Shown piece by piece: positions 55,068 through 56,793 of a stretch of DNA of 56,793 bases. The stretch comes from DATJKD01 sp963728295. Lineage in GTDB: Bacteria > Pseudomonadota > Gammaproteobacteria > Steroidobacterales > Steroidobacteraceae. Position 1 is the first letter of the stretch. Each line of letters opens with the position of its first letter. Position numbers and translations under genes: made by a program. The notes beneath the pieces were generated by a model, which saw only the letters and a list, made by a program, of their open reading frames with translations, was not told the origin of the DNA and did not search any database. The stretch is from positions 1 to 56,793 of the forward strand of contig CAVSKB010000008.1 in the NCBI GenBank assembly GCA_963728295.1, written 5' to 3'.

Positions 55068-55451
55068 TCATGGCGCTTCGTCGCTCTCCGCTTGACGGTA
55101 ACGTATCAGCTCGGCGCTTAGCCAGGCCTGGCTTGGCTGCTCCTGCTCGCCGCAGCGAACTTTGTACGGCTCATGACTGACACTGCTCTCCGTCGCCCCC
55201 AAGCGGATGAAATCCTCGGCCGTTTTCACCATGTCCTTCTTGAGGAGATACTTGTACTTCTTTTCTAGGTGGGCTCGCGCCGCTTCTGAGTCGTGCCACG
55301 TACCGTTACGATAGAACTCGCACCCTGAGGAAGACAGGTGCGAGAGCAGGTGACTGATCTCTTTAGAGGCCGAAGCCGGCTCCTCTGCCAGAGCCACGGT
55401 GGAGCCCAGCAGCACCGCGAGAGCTACGAGATATTTCCAAACATCGCTCAT
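55068..55451 (-). CDS. DUF5329-family secreted protein
   Basis: 127 residues. Signal peptide YLVALAVLLGSTVALAE. EISHLLSHLSSSGCEFYRNG, YLLKKDMVKTAEDFIRLGAT and SHEPYKVRCGEQEQPSQAWL match DUF5329 (two conserved Cys, Gly-rich N-terminal motif, AEDFI, RC). Periplasmic. Function unknown. Confidence 0.75.
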   Translation of the reverse strand: MSDVWKYLVALAVLLGSTVALAEEPASASKEISHLLSHLSSSGCEFYRNGTWHDSEAARAHLEKKYKYLLKKDMVKTAEDFIRLGATESSVSHEPYKVRCGEQEQPSQAWLSAELIRYRQAESDEAP

Positions 55452-55928
55452 GAGGCCCTCGATTCCCAGTCAGGTTGGTCGTGGGAAGAACGTTAAGAGC
55501 CGACCTCTCCTCCGAGTCGTCCTTGACTCTTCGGCGGCTGTCGCCTAGCGGCCAGGAGCTAACGCTCGCGTCGCGATGAAAAACGGCTAATCGTCCGGCC
55601 AGCCGCTGGGCGGAGGGGACGAACTTGCTACCTCGCGGAACGCCTTCCACCGTGCCGGTGTTTCCTCCCCTCTCAAACGCAGTTCCGGAGCAGATGCTTG
55701 TCATCGGAGATGAAGCCACGCCCTGCTTCCTCCGTATCCCGGTGTCGTATTCCGCGCCGACACCCTTCGCCACAAAGTGCGAAGGACGTGTCCACGCCGA
55801 CCGACCAACCGTCGCTCGCGTGAACCGTCAACAGACCGACCTTGCTATCCTGATAGACACCTCAGACGCCTAGCGTGAGCCGACCGAGACGGACGCGCCG
55901 CGCTGTATGAAATTCCTTCGCGGACGAC
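55452..55928. other. Intergenic, nothing recognised
   Basis: A plus-strand open frame ends at 55873, but no family or ribosome site supports it. Confidence 0.3.
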
Positions 55929-55994
55929 TCAGATGCGACGCAGCACCCAGACGATAAGCGCGATTACAAGAATGAATTGTGCGAAGTATTCCAC
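55929..55994 (-). CDS. Possible tiny membrane peptide, 21 aa
   Basis: From GTG: VEYFAQFILVIALIVWVLRR plus one residue. A single hydrophobic helix ending in two Arg. AGAGGAG lies upstream but is better spaced to an ATG in another frame, so the start is unclear. Confidence 0.3.
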   Translation of the reverse strand: MEYFAQFILVIALIVWVLRRI

Positions 55995-56577
55995 CGATGT
56001 ACATGTTAGGTCTCCTCTTAGCTTCGATCACGTCATTTGAGCATTGCGACAACCATTCAGTCTGCGCGCTACCGTACACAGACCTCATGTCGTGAGTCCG
56101 TAACTCGCGCCTTCGCAAGCACCGCGCGCGCTCCCGCTGACTTGCGTCCCTCTCACCGCAAGGGACGCGGCGAGCGGCGCTCACCTTTCCCCAATCACCG
56201 CTGATACCGTCCGTCGCAGCGCTCGGGATGCCAGGCAGTGGATGCGGGCGCCGGCCGTTGGCTGGTTGGGCGGACTGATCCTGGTGGATCTAATCCGCCA
56301 GCGCCCGCAGCACCCGGGCCGCCCGTGCAGGCTTGCGTCTAAAGGCTGCAAAAGAAGAAGCCGCGCGGCTTGCTTCAATCGACGATCAGCTCAGAAGCTG
56401 AAGCGCGCCTGCAGCGCAAGGCTGCGCGGTGGCGCCACGAACGAACCTTAGCTGGCCGCACCGCCAAAGCGGTGAGCGGGACCTGCTAGGCGGAACGACA
56501 TTCTGGGCGGGCACCTGCCTTGCGGGTTGACGGTGGGTGACATCGGTTTATCATCTGGGGACACGCGGGCGACGTCC
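55995..56577. other. Intergenic with a possible small relic
   Basis: A minus-strand RAARVLRALAD and stop (56295-56330) resembles the second half of the repeated small family at 11241. Nothing else is supported. Confidence 0.3.
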
Positions 56578-56793
56578 GTGAGCGGCCTGACACGCAGCGC
56601 CAGTTTGTCGAGCTTCGGGGAGGTCGCGCGGAAGGCGGGCCTCGACCCGAATGCATTGCTGCGCGAGTTCGACCTGCCGCCGCGCTGCCTGTCCGAACCG
56701 GAATTGAGCATTTCGGGCGACTCCGTTCGGCGCCTGCTCGAAGGCGCCGGCCCAGTCCGAAGCGGCATCGAGAGTTTTGGGGGGCTTCGCATG
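56578..56793 (+). CDS. AraC-family regulator, N-terminal part (runs off window)
   Basis: GTG start, then SSFGEVARKAGLDPNALLRE, FDLPPRCLSEPELSISGDSV, RRLLEGAG. This is the start of the arabinose-binding-type N-terminal domain of AraC-family regulators (VARFVGLDPxRMLREFGLP). The end (SGIESFGGLRM) suggests one indel. The HTH lies beyond the window. Confidence 0.65.
   Translation, partial: MSGLTRSASLSSFGEVARKAGLDPNALLREFDLPPRCLSEPELSISGDSVRRLLEGAGPVRSGIESFGGLRM

Overview
This GC-rich window looks like a piece of an accessory-rich proteobacterial chromosome. It carries Sec signal peptides and lipoboxes, OmpA-type outer-membrane proteins, PQQ-type sugar dehydrogenases, an AraC-type regulator, and IS630 and IS256 transposases. 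A soil or water gammaproteobacterium is my best guess, but the sequence does not prove it. Many reading frames are broken by one-base insertions or deletions. These are either real decay or errors in a low-coverage assembly, and the two cannot be separated from this sequence alone.

Layout. 0-4.5 kb: a broken cupin gene, a serine-recombinase tail ending at a tRNA-3'-end-like sequence, and a frameshifted TolB-like/TPR gene. 4.6-8.65 kb: the first copy of a two-gene module (PQQ-type sorbosone/glucose dehydrogenase with a Calx-beta tail, then a kelch-like propeller). 8.65-21.5 kb: a patchwork of small genes, relics and one IS630. It includes an MgtC-like protein, a HAD hydrolase, a hydrolase-like lipoprotein, an XRE regulator, a Tat-like low-complexity protein, an EF-hand protein and relics of LigD, DUF6988 and serine recombinases.

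21.5-41.7 kb is the most coherent part. It starts with an operon for an ECF-type (TIGR02999-like) sigma factor and a Ser/Thr kinase with TPR repeats. It continues with a cluster of secreted or lipidated envelope proteins, including four OmpA-domain proteins, with a second, complete sigma factor (32366-32944) embedded in it. Almost every transcription unit between 25.3 and 41.7 kb is preceded by the same two-part sequence, GAGGGA, exactly 16 bases, then TGCGTT. I found eleven correctly spaced copies. I read this as the promoter of an ECF-sigma regulon encoded next to its regulators, and it is the main discovery candidate here.

41.7-47.6 kb: another recombinase relic with a tRNA-like end, a glycine-zipper protein, duplicated zinc-ribbon genes, a truncated IS256, an AbiC-like pseudogene and a secreted protein. 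47.6-56.8 kb: a third PQQ dehydrogenase (minus strand), a lipoprotein, the second and intact copy of the dehydrogenase-kelch module, a DUF5329 protein and the start of an AraC-family regulator that runs off the window.
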